Of a stretch of DNA of 64,000 bases, positions 33,265 to 44,549 are shown piece after piece. A model generated the notes under the pieces. That model had not been told where the DNA came from. It did no database searches and worked only from the letters and a program-made list of their open reading frames with translations. Each line of letters begins with the position of its first letter. Position 1 is the stretch's first letter. Made by a program: the position numbers and the translations under genes. Location of the stretch: contig NC_080574.1 in the NCBI RefSeq assembly GCF_029962835.1, forward strand, positions 27,998,001 to 28,062,000, in the 5' to 3' direction. Source of the DNA: Magnolia sinica. Its lineage: Eukaryota; Streptophyta; Magnoliopsida; Magnoliales; Magnoliaceae.

Positions 33265-33430
33265 CTTACTCATGCCTCAGTGGTGGACTCACGAGAGTTT
33301 CAACATGTATGAGGTTATGGGTTCAAGTATCCGTGATGGTGAAATCCCAATGTGGTGTGAGTGCCGAGGTGTGTGTGGGGTGTGAGTGCGTATCATAAAA
33401 AATCAATAAATAAATAAACAAAAGAAATAA
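33265..33430 (+). mobile_element. tRNA-derived SINE, copy 1
   Basis: The sequence GCCTCAGTGGTGGACTC (box A-like) is followed ~40 bp later by GGGTTCAAG (box B-like), then GTGATGGTGAAATCCCAATG and an A-rich tail with AATAAATAAATAAAC. The same order and wording occur at 54771-54925. Box A and box B are internal RNA polymerase III promoter elements typical of tRNA-derived SINEs. Element edges are approximate, and no target duplication was identified. Confidence 0.65.
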
Positions 33431-34320
33431 AAACACACCAAGTCTTTGGAGTTCTTTCCTCGTGTCTAAAAAGGGCTTGGTTTATTTCTTTTATTTTTAA
33501 TTACATATTTTCATCCCGTGACATGTGCCTAGTCAAATTTAAGGGCATTACAACAAAAATGTGACTATTCAGTGACAAGCTTTTCAATTACATATTTTCT
33601 ATAAAAAGAGTGTTTTTGTTTTAGATTCCACATGGGAACAACTCTTTTTTTTCTATCAAATTCTTTTCTTTGCATTTATGAGAATACGAAGATAGGTAGG
33701 GTTATAAGGACTAGTAAATTTTAGAAGTATAATTTTCCTTTTAGGAAATACAAACCATCCATCCTTGCATCAAAGCATCTAATCATCTATTCATCCGTCA
33801 AATTCTTTAATCATACATTTGTATATCATCCATATATTCATTTAACAAATTTATCCATTCATTTAGTTATTCATCTTTTATCAGATCATCCATTCATCCT
33901 TCCAATTATATATCCATCCATGCATCTAATCATCTGTCCATTTATTTATCCATTGACACATTCATTTATCCATTTAATTAACTATCAATCTATTAAATTA
34001 TCTATCCACACATTTAATTTATCATTCAACTAGTAGACTTACCATCCATGCATTCACTTACTTGGATGAGTATTTACAACATCATCCATTCGTTCATCAT
34101 CGCACATGACTCATACATCACATATATGTTCCATATCTACATCACACATGTATACCATATATTTTACACACATTACATACATGCACCACTCACACATGTA
34201 GACATTTCACACATACACACACCACGTCATATGTGCACAATACCCCCACACACCCCCATCTCTCTTCTCTGTTACACGTCTCCAATGCCTTCATCATTCA
34301 TTTGGTATCTCTAGCTCCAT
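33431..34320. repeat. AT-rich sequence grading into degenerate ATCCATYC repeats
   Basis: No gene. From 33765 to 34060 a degenerate CATCCATTCATC/TCATCCAT repeat fills the sequence, followed by CACATAC/TACACAC-rich sequence to 34260. The open frame at 34048-34314 is a by-product of this low-complexity DNA. Confidence 0.65.
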
Positions 34321-35400
34321 AAATCCATACTGCAGGTAGTGATACCGATGACACTGGTAGCAATATAAAGTCCAAGTACCAGTGATATATAGTTAAGTAT
34401 CCCCAATATTTTTTACTATGTAAATTTTAGGTATCACTTGTATCACCAATATTTTCTATTGTATAAATTCTAGTTGTTGCTTATATCGCTTGTGTAATTG
34501 GCAATATTTCAATAATATCGTCCATCGATTGACTAGGTATCGATATTGTAGAAAATCAATTTATTAAAAAGTGTTTGGATAGATGGATGGGATGGGATGG
34601 GATGGTTAGATGGAGGGTCAAATGGATGGTTTGATGGGATAAGTGGATTGATGGTTGGATCATCATACATGTGTATTATGTTTATATGTTTATAAATATG
34701 TATTAGTCCCCTTACTTACGTGGATAGAAAACCATAGTCTAATTAAGAGGTTTTTCTAAAGGTGTCGGGTGCATCTCTCAACAACATCACAACACCGGGA
34801 ATGTCTTCCCAAGCAAGTACGCATTTAATATTACAGTGTAGGATCTCTACTATTAATGCATAGATAATATGTTTATTCTATAATATCGCTACTGTATCAG
34901 CAATATTTCAATAATATTGTCAATCTGTTGACTGCATATCGATATTGTAGAAAATTTATTTATTAAAAAGTGTTTGGATGGATGGATAGGATGGGATGGT
35001 TAGATGGATGGTTGGATGGATGGATGGTTGAATAGATGGTTGGATATGGATGGATAGATGAATGATTTGATGGGATGGGATGGATTGATAATTGGATCAT
35101 TATACATGTGTATTATGTTTATATGCTTATTTATGTATGAATGTATAATGTATTAATATATTATGTACCGATTTAATAAGATTTAAGTAATTGATATGTT
35201 ACAATTGGACTGATGTTTTACGACAGCACATACATTTAGGTCCTATTAAATGAAAACTCATTGTGTGTGTATTTGTATTTTAACATTTTCTAAAGTTTCA
35301 CTGAAAATTTTCATCATTTTTCCCAATATTTTCAGCAATATCAATATTGTTTTCATATCCTTGGCCAGGAAAACTAGTAGCGATACCAATATTTCAAACA
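34321..35400 (+). repeat. Dispersed non-coding repeat with a ~405-bp internal direct duplication
   Basis: A block of CAATATTTCAATAATATYGTC, then ATCGATATTGTAGAAAAT, then TTATTAAAAAGTGTTTGGAT and a (GGATGGAT)n stretch starts near 34495 and again near 34900. The two copies end in CATACATGTGTATTATGTTTATATG at about 34665 and 35102. The (GATG)n portion varies in length. No coding domain. Confidence 0.75.
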
Positions 35401-36600
35401 CTAATATTTCAAACACTGGCTAATTGAACGTATACAATGTTTCAATCTAGACCACCTATTACGCATCCAAATATAACCTTTGATTGGACTCTTAGGCTTG
35501 TCCAATCTGGACCCATCACGTTGGCGTTCAATCCTGCTGAAAAAGAGTCCACTGTTAATCATGAGATTACAACCGCATAAATCTGTCCAATTTTTGGATG
35601 ATAAATCTATCAAATCGGTCCACTGTTTGCATGCCCCAAAAATTAGCCAAAGTAGATCTACTGTTGGGCATCAGAAGTAGCCCACTTTGGACCATCAATC
35701 ACACGCTTCAGGTTGACCAAGTCAGACCATTTTCCAACATCCAATGCTATCCAAATGGAACCATGATCTGACGTACGTCCAATTTATCATTTGATTTACG
35801 TCCAGAAAGTTATGCAATTAGTCCACCATTTTCTGGCCATTAATCAAACCATTTGTCCACACACTATCTTATGTATTTCAAACATGCATATCTATCCATG
35901 GTTTTATGTATCCAACTCATGAAGATTTATTCACCAATATATGTTCCACACATCATGTAATCTGTCCACCATTTTTCAACATTATTAGTATGAAATGCTG
36001 TCCACTATTTTGTACATCAAAATCAAGCAAATTGTCTAGTTTTATGCTTAATCTGCCCACTATTTTAAATATCAAAGATTATGCAAAACTGGACCATTTA
36101 TTTGACATCAAGACCGTCAACCTTCGGTCATAAAATTATGTGCATACACTGACCAAAATGGGCCTTAAACAAGACATCCAGATAAGCCAAATCTGACCGT
36201 CCTTGACATGCCCAAAAAGGCCCAGTTCTGACTATTTTGAACATGATTGGCAAATGGGCCAAAACCTAACCAGTTTTAATGTGCATTAATAGGCTCAACT
36301 ATGGCTAGTTTTGTTGTGCCTAAAATTGATGGGTCTTGATACAGCTTTATGTTAAAAACTGGTCAACAATCTAGACCCTTGGACAGTCCAAAATAATGGA
36401 ACCGTTGATGGCCATAAAACAGCCTAAAAATTGGAACATTCTATAGACTGTAAACCACCTCAAATTAGACCAGCAATCAGCCCTTGAATCTGTCCATTTA
36501 TGGACCTTTGATCAGCCCTAAATCTATATATTATGGGCTATTTTATGGCCAGCATGATCTCCAATAATCTGGGCCATTATGGATGTGCACACGCCCCTTT
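35401..36600. repeat. Degenerate repetition of a GTCCACTATTTTGGACATCA-like word
   Basis: Words such as GTCCACTATTTTGTACATCA, GTCCACCATTTTTCAACATTA, CTGCCCACTATTTTAAATATCA and CTGGACCATTTATTTGACATCA recur at irregular 40-70 bp steps. The pattern suggests a very old tandem repeat that has decayed. Frames at 35480-35680 and 35906-36133 reflect it and have no domain. Confidence 0.5.
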
Positions 36601-36907
36601 GTTAATATACGATTTTTGTGCCATAGTGTTATTTGTTTTAGTATGTGAATCACTTACTGAATTGTCATTGCTTTGGGTTTAAACTCTAGTTATAAATTGG
36701 TATAAAAGAGGGTATAAATCGTCCATTGTATAGCATGCAAGCTTTGTATCAATCATGCCATAAGAATGGTGAACAAAATGTACCTAAACTGTACCAGTTG
36801 ATTGGATATAAGAACCTACCCAATTTTAACCGTACACACATTCACAAAATGGACAATTTGGACCATACCATTGTGCACTGAAAACAACCAAGGATATTGA
36901 TTTTACA

Positions 36908-37378
36908 TTGTTCCGTTTCTATCTCTTTAGTTTCAAAGTATTGCATTTGCGTGGTTTTCTTAGTGGCATTATGCATGTACCGATTAAAGGATTTGAAAGT
37001 TCATGGTATTGGTTTGATGATCTGCGATTGAAATGCATTGATAGTGAAATGTTTGAAATAATGATTTTAATAAAATTCATATTTCACATTTATGAGACAT
37101 ATGAACCAAATCGGAACACTGGAAAGGTAAGTGAGGCAATAGAGTTCCCTGTGTTGAAAGTCTCTAAAATAATGATTTTAATGAAAATCATATTTCACAT
37201 TTATGAGACGGATGAATCGAATTGGAACACTGGAAAGATAGGAGAGGCAAAAGTCTCTAAAATAATGATTTTAATGAAAATCATATTTCATATTTATGAG
37301 ACCTATAAACCAAACTGGAAAACTAGAAAGATGGGTGAGGCAATCCAGTTCCCTAAGTTGAAAGTCCCTAAAGTGTAA
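36908..37378 (+). other. 156-codon frame of unknown nature with three in-frame repeats
   Basis: I do not recognise this frame. It runs from an ATG with no good upstream signal and contains three copies of a roughly 31-37 residue unit (KIMILMKIIFHIYET core) in its second half. The units are 111 and 93 bp apart at corresponding points, both multiples of three, so duplication kept the frame. No homologous family comes to mind; codon use looks AT-driven. It may be chance, since short AT-rich repeats lacking stops duplicate into longer frames. Confidence 0.2.
37056..37375 (+). repeat. Three tandem units of ~93-111 bp
   Basis: Each unit opens with AAATAATGATTTTAATRAAA and continues with CATATTTCAYATTTATGAGAC. 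The starts are at 37056, 37167 and 37260. The middle unit lacks a ~20-bp piece present in the others (the AATAGAGTTCCCTGTGTTG part). The surrounding sequence is AT-rich and non-coding. Confidence 0.85.
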
Positions 37379-38320
37379 AGAGGTGAGGCAATGGAGACCC
37401 CTAGGTTGAGTCCCTAAACCCAAATTGGTACTAGTTGGAACATCCATAAATTGGGCCGAGTGGGTGAACACATTAAGAGTGCAACAAATCACCTACAGGT
37501 GGAGTAATAGTTTAACCCGCTAATGTATAAATCGGCCACCAATCGAGGCCGGGTGGTATTTTTTCAATACACCTGCATACACAATTGGACTACAAAGCTG
37601 ACATCTGTCAATTCACAATTGGTTTGTTCTTTGGATTTAGCTGGTTCCATTCCTTAGGATTTGTTTCTTTTATTTATTTATTTTTTCCATTCTTCCAAAT
37701 CTCCCCAATTCCAAAAACCTTATTTCCTCAAATCTCCATTGGAAACTGCTGCCGGACTATGAAGGATGGTGATGAACATATGGGTGGCCCGCTTCAGATG
37801 GAGATTATGACTTCTGTTGTTTTATTTTATTATTATCCCTTTTAATCCTTAAAGTGATGTGTTAGCATAAAGTTTAAACATATGAGCTTTAGTTTATGTA
37901 ATGACTTAAACAAGAGAGTATTTTTTACTTCGCATATATTATGGAAGTCCTAATGATAATAGGAGGGGCTAGGGACATCACCTTCTGTCCTCTTAACTCA
38001 AGGAAAATAAACCAAAACCTTTTTTCCACTTTCCTAAAATTTCTAAATCCCATATTCCCCAACCCCTAAATCCAAATTTCCAAAAATCCCCAATTATTTA
38101 CTTGGATTTTCATATTTCCCAAAAAATTGGTGCATGTAGCACTTATGGTGGGGTCCATCACATCAACAGTTTGAATAACTATATGATCAGCTCAATCTGC
38201 TTGTGAAAAAGTGAGCCTGAGTATACTTTACGTACTCTTAGGTCGGGCAGAGCAGTGTATATTACCTTCATGTACTAATCTCCTCCACCTTCATTCTCAA
38301 TCATCACTTCATCAACATTA

Positions 38321-38321
<1 letters not shown>
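37379..38321. other. AT-rich intergenic sequence, no gene seen
   Basis: An AGGTGAGGCAATGGAGACCC segment just after 37379 is a fourth, partial echo of the tandem unit. The rest is AT-rich with no recognisable domain; the 86-codon frame at 37585-37845 is hydrophobic by composition and unsupported. Confidence 0.45.

Positions 38322-38358
<37 letters not shown>
38322..38358 (+). repeat. (AAT)n microsatellite
   Basis: About twelve uninterrupted AAT units. Confidence 0.95.
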
Positions 38359-38359
<1 letters not shown>

Positions 38360-40523
38360 GGCAGAAAGAAAAAACAGATATTGAATGTATATTCTCTCAT
38401 TAACTTCACACATTTCATTTATACACAATAAAATAGAAAAATAAAGATGGCAAAGAATCAGTCTACATGGAAGTTCACGATTCTCTTCTAGTAAAATGGT
38501 ATTGGTAAAAAAAACACCAGAGAAGAATGAGAAACAATGAAAAGAATATAGATTTACAGACTCTTGTCTAACAAGAAGATGCATTGCAAGGAGGTAGTAA
38601 CCAATCCACTAAAATGTTGGAGAGCTGAGACATGTAGAAGTCTAGGTAACACCCAAGCCACAAATCACAATTAGATTTGAGTCAGGGATGGTCCACCATG
38701 CTGATCGAAGAACAGGCCACCAAATTGAAAATAAGGCTTGGATCAGGTCCATCCAAGTGAGAAATATGCAGATCAGACCTATCCAATTGTTTGGATAGAA
38801 GATCTGGACCATCCAACCATCTAAATTAACAATTTGGACCACATCAATGGTCAAGATTGATGTGATGGACAATATGGAATGCATCAAAGGCCTTAATCAT
38901 TATGTTAACCAGATCAATGGTCATTTGGACTGTGGGACCCATGATCTAATTGTCTCGCCTTGATTGAGGACTAGTTGAATTGTGACATGGGTCATAGCAA
39001 GCTGTTATGGACTCGTGCAACTCATACAATCAATCCAATCATTCAATAGTACATCAAGGACCACACCAAATCAGATCATAAGCCAAACATGAGTTTGAAG
39101 CATCAGAGTGTCCCCGACATCAGATCATCTTCCAGATATCAAAACAGTCTGCAACACCAAATCAACCTTCCATCCACCCTTCATTGCACCTAGGATCAAT
39201 CCAATGGTTCAAAAGTGTACCAAGGCTGTCCTTGCAGCAAGTGCACACCTGAGAAATGAAGCCGGGCAGGAAAAAAGAAATCAGGGCTCTGTTGCGACAG
39301 CCCATTGTTGCATGAGATTGGAGCAATAGACGCTGCACCAGCCCATTGTCGCATGAGATTGGAGCGATATACAACCATAGCCATTCACAAAACATGGGAA
39401 GTTGCAATCTAAGCTTCTGCCACTATATCAAAATCAACAGAAAATTATTGAAGATTTGACAAAACACCTGAACTCTTCTGTATTGGAGATCAAAACCATG
39501 GGACAGCTAAAGAACACAATGTGCCACAAGTTTTCATTTTCATTTTCAACTGGGACTCAAGTCATAGAAGCTTAGGCAGAAACCTCTCGATCAGTTAGTT
39601 GATCAAAGCTAGCAGTTATTGCTTGAACAACAAAGGGCCCACCATAAAAGGAGTAGCTGATCCTTTGTATATCCTCGTCATTCTTGTAAAAAGAGTCTGG
39701 AGAACAAAACCTGAAAACATTTGAACACATTTTCTAGTGTCACCTATGCGAATTATCAGCTCCAAATCTTCAACACTCAACGGCTTGATTGTCACACGAC
39801 AATGGCGCCAAGCGTGCGATGTGCTTTAGTCAACAAAAATTTGAGTTGTTGCAACAAGCAAAGGAAGTTTAAGGCTTCTCTGGAGGTTCAAACAGCCAAA
39901 AATCAAGTCTCAAATTTATTTTAAAAAAAAAAAAAAAACCATTGTGTTTCGCAGACAAAATGTTGTCTTGCAAGCCTTATTGAGCTGCTTTCGGTCTGCC
40001 ACACTTCGCTCTCTTTTTTAACAGTCACACTTGGCACGTTGCATGGTAAAATGTTGTCATGTTGCCTTCGTCATGCAGCTCTTGGCCTTCTGCACTTGGA
40101 CAACCACACAAGAATAGCTCCATCACACCATGTCCTAATGCAAGACACCCTACCTGCCACACAGCACTTGTCGCATGACAGATAGATGTCCCCCGTATTC
40201 CTGTCACACAACTTGGGGCATGTCATGCAGCCAAGCTTCTGTCACCCAAACATACTCACGAGACAGGACATTTAGAGGGTTTCTATTACCACTTCGGAGG
40301 GCTCTAAAGCCCAATTTGGGAAGTCCCAAGGCAAGTGCACCCTTACGAAGACTTCAATGTGGTATCTATTGGCTCTGACACTTCAGAATCAATTCATACC
40401 TATTGTGCACATGGCAGAAGAGGTCGAAGGTCAATGAACAACCCACCGAAGAAGAAAATAATGTGTTATACATGGCCAAGTTCAAGCTAAGTGGTCGAAC
40501 CACCTGCATCTAGTCTCCAAGTG
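38359..40523. other. Non-coding sequence, no gene seen
   Basis: No coding domain is recognised. A GCGACAGCCCATTG/GCATGAGATTGGAGCRATA unit is present twice in tandem at about 39290-39370. Between 39950 and 40260 words such as TTGTCGCATGACAG and GTCATGCAGC recur. A 15-bp A-run lies at 39924. The sequence may be decayed LTR-element DNA, but I cannot place it. Confidence 0.4.
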
Positions 40524-40911
40524 ATGCACAACTTTACCTGCAAACGTTAGATGCCAACAACACAAAACCACAAAAGGAAAAGATCCAAAGCAAAAAAGAA
40601 AAAAACAAAAGTCATACCAATCCAAACACAAAAGACAAGCGGCACAGAGATTTACATGGTTCGGCAATATGGCTATTCCATGGGGCAACAACACGGAGTT
40701 TTTTCCTTCACTAAAAACAAGAGCCTTGTAATTTAGTTTCTCTCATTCTTTAGTGAAGGTTAAAGCTTTGTGTTACTGCCCCCATGGAGTAAGCATATTG
40801 CCGAACCACGTAAATCTCTGTGCCTCTTGTCTCTTGTGTTTGGATTGGATTGGTTTGGTATATTGTGGTTTTATGTTGCTGGCATCAAATGTTTGTAGGT
40901 AAAGTTGCACA
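40524..40911. repeat. Head-to-head copia LTR palindrome
   Basis: The left half (GCACAACTTTACCTGCAAAC ... GCACAGAGATTTACATGG ... CCATGGGG) is the reverse complement of the right half (CCCCCATGGAG ... CCACGTAAATCTCTGTGCC ... GTTTGTAGGTAAAGTTGCAC), meeting near 40720-40740 through a CCTTCACTAAA / TTTAGTGAAGG pair. The right half ends in CACA just before a primer-binding site, so it is the 5' LTR of the copia element that follows. The left half is an inverted, otherwise orphan LTR fragment. The GATTTACATGGTTCGGC word is common in plant copia LTRs. Confidence 0.75.
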
Positions 40912-40913
40912 AT

Positions 40914-40928
40914 AATTGGTATCTGAGG
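40914..40928 (+). other. Primer-binding site of copia element
   Basis: TTGGTATCTGAGGTC differs by one base in its core from TGGTATCAGAG, the complement of the 3' end of initiator-methionine tRNA that primes most plant copia elements. It sits directly after the LTR end at 40911. Confidence 0.65.
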
Positions 40929-41009
40929 TCAATTTGTGGCCTTTTGGTTTATACTCTATTTTAGTAATTTGTTAGCTATTTAAGGTGTGCAATTGTCACA
41001 AAGACGTCG

Positions 41010-41745
41010 AATGTAAAGTTTGAGGTGGAGAAGTTCAATGGGAAGAATAATTTTAACCTATGGCAAATTAAAGCACGCGATCTCTTGGTTCAGCAAGGTT
41101 TGTACAAAGTATTGAAGGGAAGATCTAAGAATATGACATTAACTGATTACGAGTGGGAAGAGTTGAACTTGAGGGCTGTTAGCACAATCTGTTTGTGTCT
41201 TGCGGATAAAGCGTTTTATAACAACATTATAAATGAAAACTCTGCAGAAAACCTTTAGGAAAAGCTAAAAGGTCTCTACATGACAAAGTCCCTAACCAAC
41301 AAGCTATATCTAAAGCAACAGTTATATAACTTGGAAATGAAAGAAAGTATGTTTGTCCATGACCACTTAAATCAATTTAATAAGACTTCTTGTCAACTAT
41401 TAAGCATTGATGTTAAAGTTTGTAAAGAAGAGCTTGTCACCTTGTTACTACTTTGATTGATGGGAAGGAGACCATAACGGTAGATGATGTAACATCTTCT
41501 CTTCTATCAAAAGAGCTTGTTAAAAAGTCTAGTAACGAGGAAGGATAAGCTGAAGGTTCAGTGGCGAGAGGCAAATCTGCAGAAAAATGACAAGAAAATC
41601 AAGGCACTAGGTCTATATCAAAATCTAGATCTTGAAAGAAAAACGTTAGTTGTTATTATTGCAAGATGATTGGGCACATTAAGAATGAATGTTATAAACT
41701 CAGAGAAAAAGAAGGAAAAATCTTCAGATGCAGCAAGTGTCACAG
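41010..41745 (+). pseudogene. Copia gag, decayed
   Basis: The frame gives a copia Gag: KFNGKNNFNLWQIKARDLLV at about 41028, then LADKAFYNNIINENSAENL, a stop at 41257, then LYMTKSLTNKLYLKQQLYNL near 41275. A CCHC knuckle CYYCKMIGHIKNEC, which keeps the full C-x2-C-x4-H-x4-C spacing, lies near 41650-41695. Frameshifts fall near 41450-41520. Nothing of protease or pol follows, so the element was cut off after gag. Confidence 0.85.
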
Positions 41746-42953
41746 ATTTTTGATTATCTACCCGTTGTGTTTTTCAGACTAGGCACCATCCACAATGGAG
41801 TCCACAATTTTGCTTATTCGAATAGATGTCCACGTGTGTCGTGGACGACTGTAAGCTAGTCTTTTCACAGAGTCCACCAAACAGGTAATCATTATTCAAA
41901 AGGTATCCTTGACTTGGAACAAAAAGTAACTCAAGGGCATCTTTAGTTAGTATCTAAGGAGTTCTAGAAGAATTACATTAAGGTTTCTGGAAACACTTAA
42001 CTCTGTGGATTGATTTCCACATAAAACTAACCATGCTCGTTTCTATTCCTATTAGAAAACAAGCCCCGTCCAATTTTAAAACACCAATTACTTAAGGACT
42101 TTTGATGTATTTTCTCCTTAGTCCTCAACCGTCCATTTCCAAGCATCCGAATGAAAGGTTACAATCATCAGATTTAGGAGTTTTATGGGAAATCCCCGCC
42201 AGTAAATTCAATGCAGGCCCACCAAATCAATGGTTTGAGTTGTGATCCTACACCCCACATGTACGGACTCCAATGACCCATTACTTGTATGTTTAATGCT
42301 ATCCATGACCTTATAATTCCTCTTCAAACACAACCTAATTTCCTCAATGAAAAGAAGGAAAATATGTACTAAGCATGACCTTATAATTCCTCTCCAAACA
42401 CAACCTAATTTCCTCAACGAAAAGAAGGAAAATATGTCTTACCTAGAGTATTGCATGTGGCTCACAAAGCATTTGTTCGACAAAAGCAGCAGGCTATCAA
42501 GGATCTCAAAAGCCCCACCGCCCCTCCAGAAGTTCAGAACCCAATTTCCAAATATTATGGATTTAGACCCCCTCACTTCTTAGATTCTTCTGCATGACAA
42601 AACCAATAAAAATGAAAAGGGCAATTAATGCAAATAGAATCAATGAGATTCAAATTAATTGCAGAAAGCAAACCCCACATACCAGACTTGAAGCAGGAAG
42701 ATGATAAACAAAAAGATCAATATGTGGAATGGCTCCACGCAATGGCAACTTCATTGGCACCGACAGTTTATAGGGCATCACACCTGTAGAGGAAAAGTCC
42801 CATAGCAGGAAATTCAAAGAAAATAATATTTATTTTATAAAATCATAGAATCTGGTTCATATGCATGACATATTAATCTATTTATAGACTCAAGTGAATA
42901 TGTTTCCCAGTGAAACTCAAAACTATTTCTAATCGGCAAGCACACTCTCTCTC
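41746..42953. other. Unassigned sequence with a 70-bp tandem duplication
   Basis: No gene is recognised. A CATGACCTTATAATTCCTCT...GAAAAGAAGGAAAATATGT block occurs at 42304-42373 and again at 42374-42440. The short frames crossing it are artefacts. The flank from 42840 to 42953 is AT-rich with a TCTATTTATAGACTC word near 42881. Confidence 0.5.
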
Positions 42954-43948
42954 AGGTCTTAGCAGATCAAGAGAAAATTGTAGTGAGCTGATAAGCAGTT
43001 TAATCGTGTGAGTTTGTAGCAGTTAGTTTTTCTATTAGTGTATTTTGTAATATGCTTATCAGATGTAAAGTATGTTTTAAGTTCAGACCTCGTGTTAGCA
43101 AGTTATCCCCTTATAATATTTCCCTTTTTCTTTTAATTACAGATATTATTTTTGTTACTCCTTTAGCTCGTTCAGTTTATTTACGCCCACATCAACTCCC
43201 ATCTTTACAATGTCTCTGCCATCCATTATAGCAGCAGTAGGATTTAGTTTTTGTTTTCTTGTTTTACTTTTAGCACACTTATGTCTTTGTTTTACCAAAA
43301 AAAGCATAATTTATTCATTTTGTTTGTCAATGCTACAGTAACTTGCTACAGTGATCATGCTACAGTAACTCTGCTACAGTACATGTCTGCAGTAATGCAG
43401 CTACAGTAACATTATCTCTTCTTTACCTCTTGCTTAGGGTTTAGGGTTTAGGGTGAAAACATGGGCAAAATACCCTAAACCTTAAACCCTAATAAACTCT
43501 AAAAAACGTGTACTGTAGCAAAGTTACTGTAGCACGAACACTGTATCATAGTTACTATAGCAAAGTTACTATAGCATTGACAAATAAAATGAATAAATTA
43601 TGCTTTTTTGGTAAAACAAAGACATAAGTATGCTAAAAGTAAAACAAGAAAATAAAAACTAAATTCTACTACTGCTATGATGGATGGCGGAGACATTGTA
43701 AAGATGGGAGTTAATGTGGGCGTAAATAAACTGAACGAGGAAAAGGAGTAACAAAAACAATATTTGTAATTAAAAGAAAACAGGAAATATTATAAGGAGA
43801 TAACTTGCTAACACGAAGTCTAAACTTAAAACATACTATACCTCTGATAAGCATATTACAAGATACACTAATAGAAAAACTAACTGCTACAAACTACTTA
43901 AGACTACTTATCAGCTCACTAAAATTTTCTCTTGATCTGCTAAGACCT
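42954..43948. repeat. ~1-kb inverted repeat (long hairpin) with telomere-like tip
   Basis: The arms run from AGGTCTTAGCAGATCAAGAG (42954) inward to about 43453, and from about 43472 out to CTCTTGATCTGCTAAGACCT (ending 43948). Matching pairs occur along the whole length (for example GATAAGCATATTACAA... at 43847 against TTGTAATATGCTTATC at 43047). By eye, identity is around 90%. Both arms carry CTACAGTAACTT/AAGTTACTGTAG words, and the tip is TTAGGGTTTAGGGTTTAGGG opposite TACCCTAAACCTTAAACCC. It adjoins the pararetrovirus-like relic. If transcribed, either strand would fold into a ~475-500 bp double-stranded RNA. Confidence 0.9.
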
Positions 43949-44549
43949 AAGACTTATCAAATACAATGCAAGAGTCATCCATTTATAGACTTAGATTTCT
44001 CGCTGTAGCGGATGCGACGGAGTTCTTCAACTTGTAAAATTTTATCATCTCGGGAATCTTGAATCCTTATTGCTTCTTTTGCAGGAGTACAGAGGACGCA
44101 TGTATGATGGTTGGGATGGTTGCAGATGAGGGCCGGGAGAGGTGAGTGACACATAGTGTCTTTGATTGCAGAGTTGAGGGACACGTAGTAGGGCAGGTGT
44201 CACTAGTACTGTGGGGTCTGCCTGAAGGAGCTTGTAGAAGTGCCCAGATAGCAAATGTGCAATGAAGATGGTTGTAGGGAAAGTAATTGATGGCGACTTG
44301 TAATAGTGAATGATAGTGAGTGATAGCAATGGCTTTTGACGACGACTCTTTCTTTTCGAGAGGTGCTTCACTCATGCTGTGACTAGTCGCTTTCTAAGGA
44401 GTCACTTTCAGAACCAGAAGATGGGGCCATGAGGATCTCCATGTTGCGCTCAACATATGTGAGAAAGTGATCGAGGCAGAGATCACTGTTGGCAATGGTA
44501 ATCGGATTCAACCAGATGGAGCTGGGAATATCGGCAACTTGAACATTGT

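Noticed and set aside
43434..43490. True telomere or interstitial telomere array
   Set aside because: There are only about three TTTAGGG-type units on each side; too short to call a telomeric array, so it is noted only as part of the hairpin tip.
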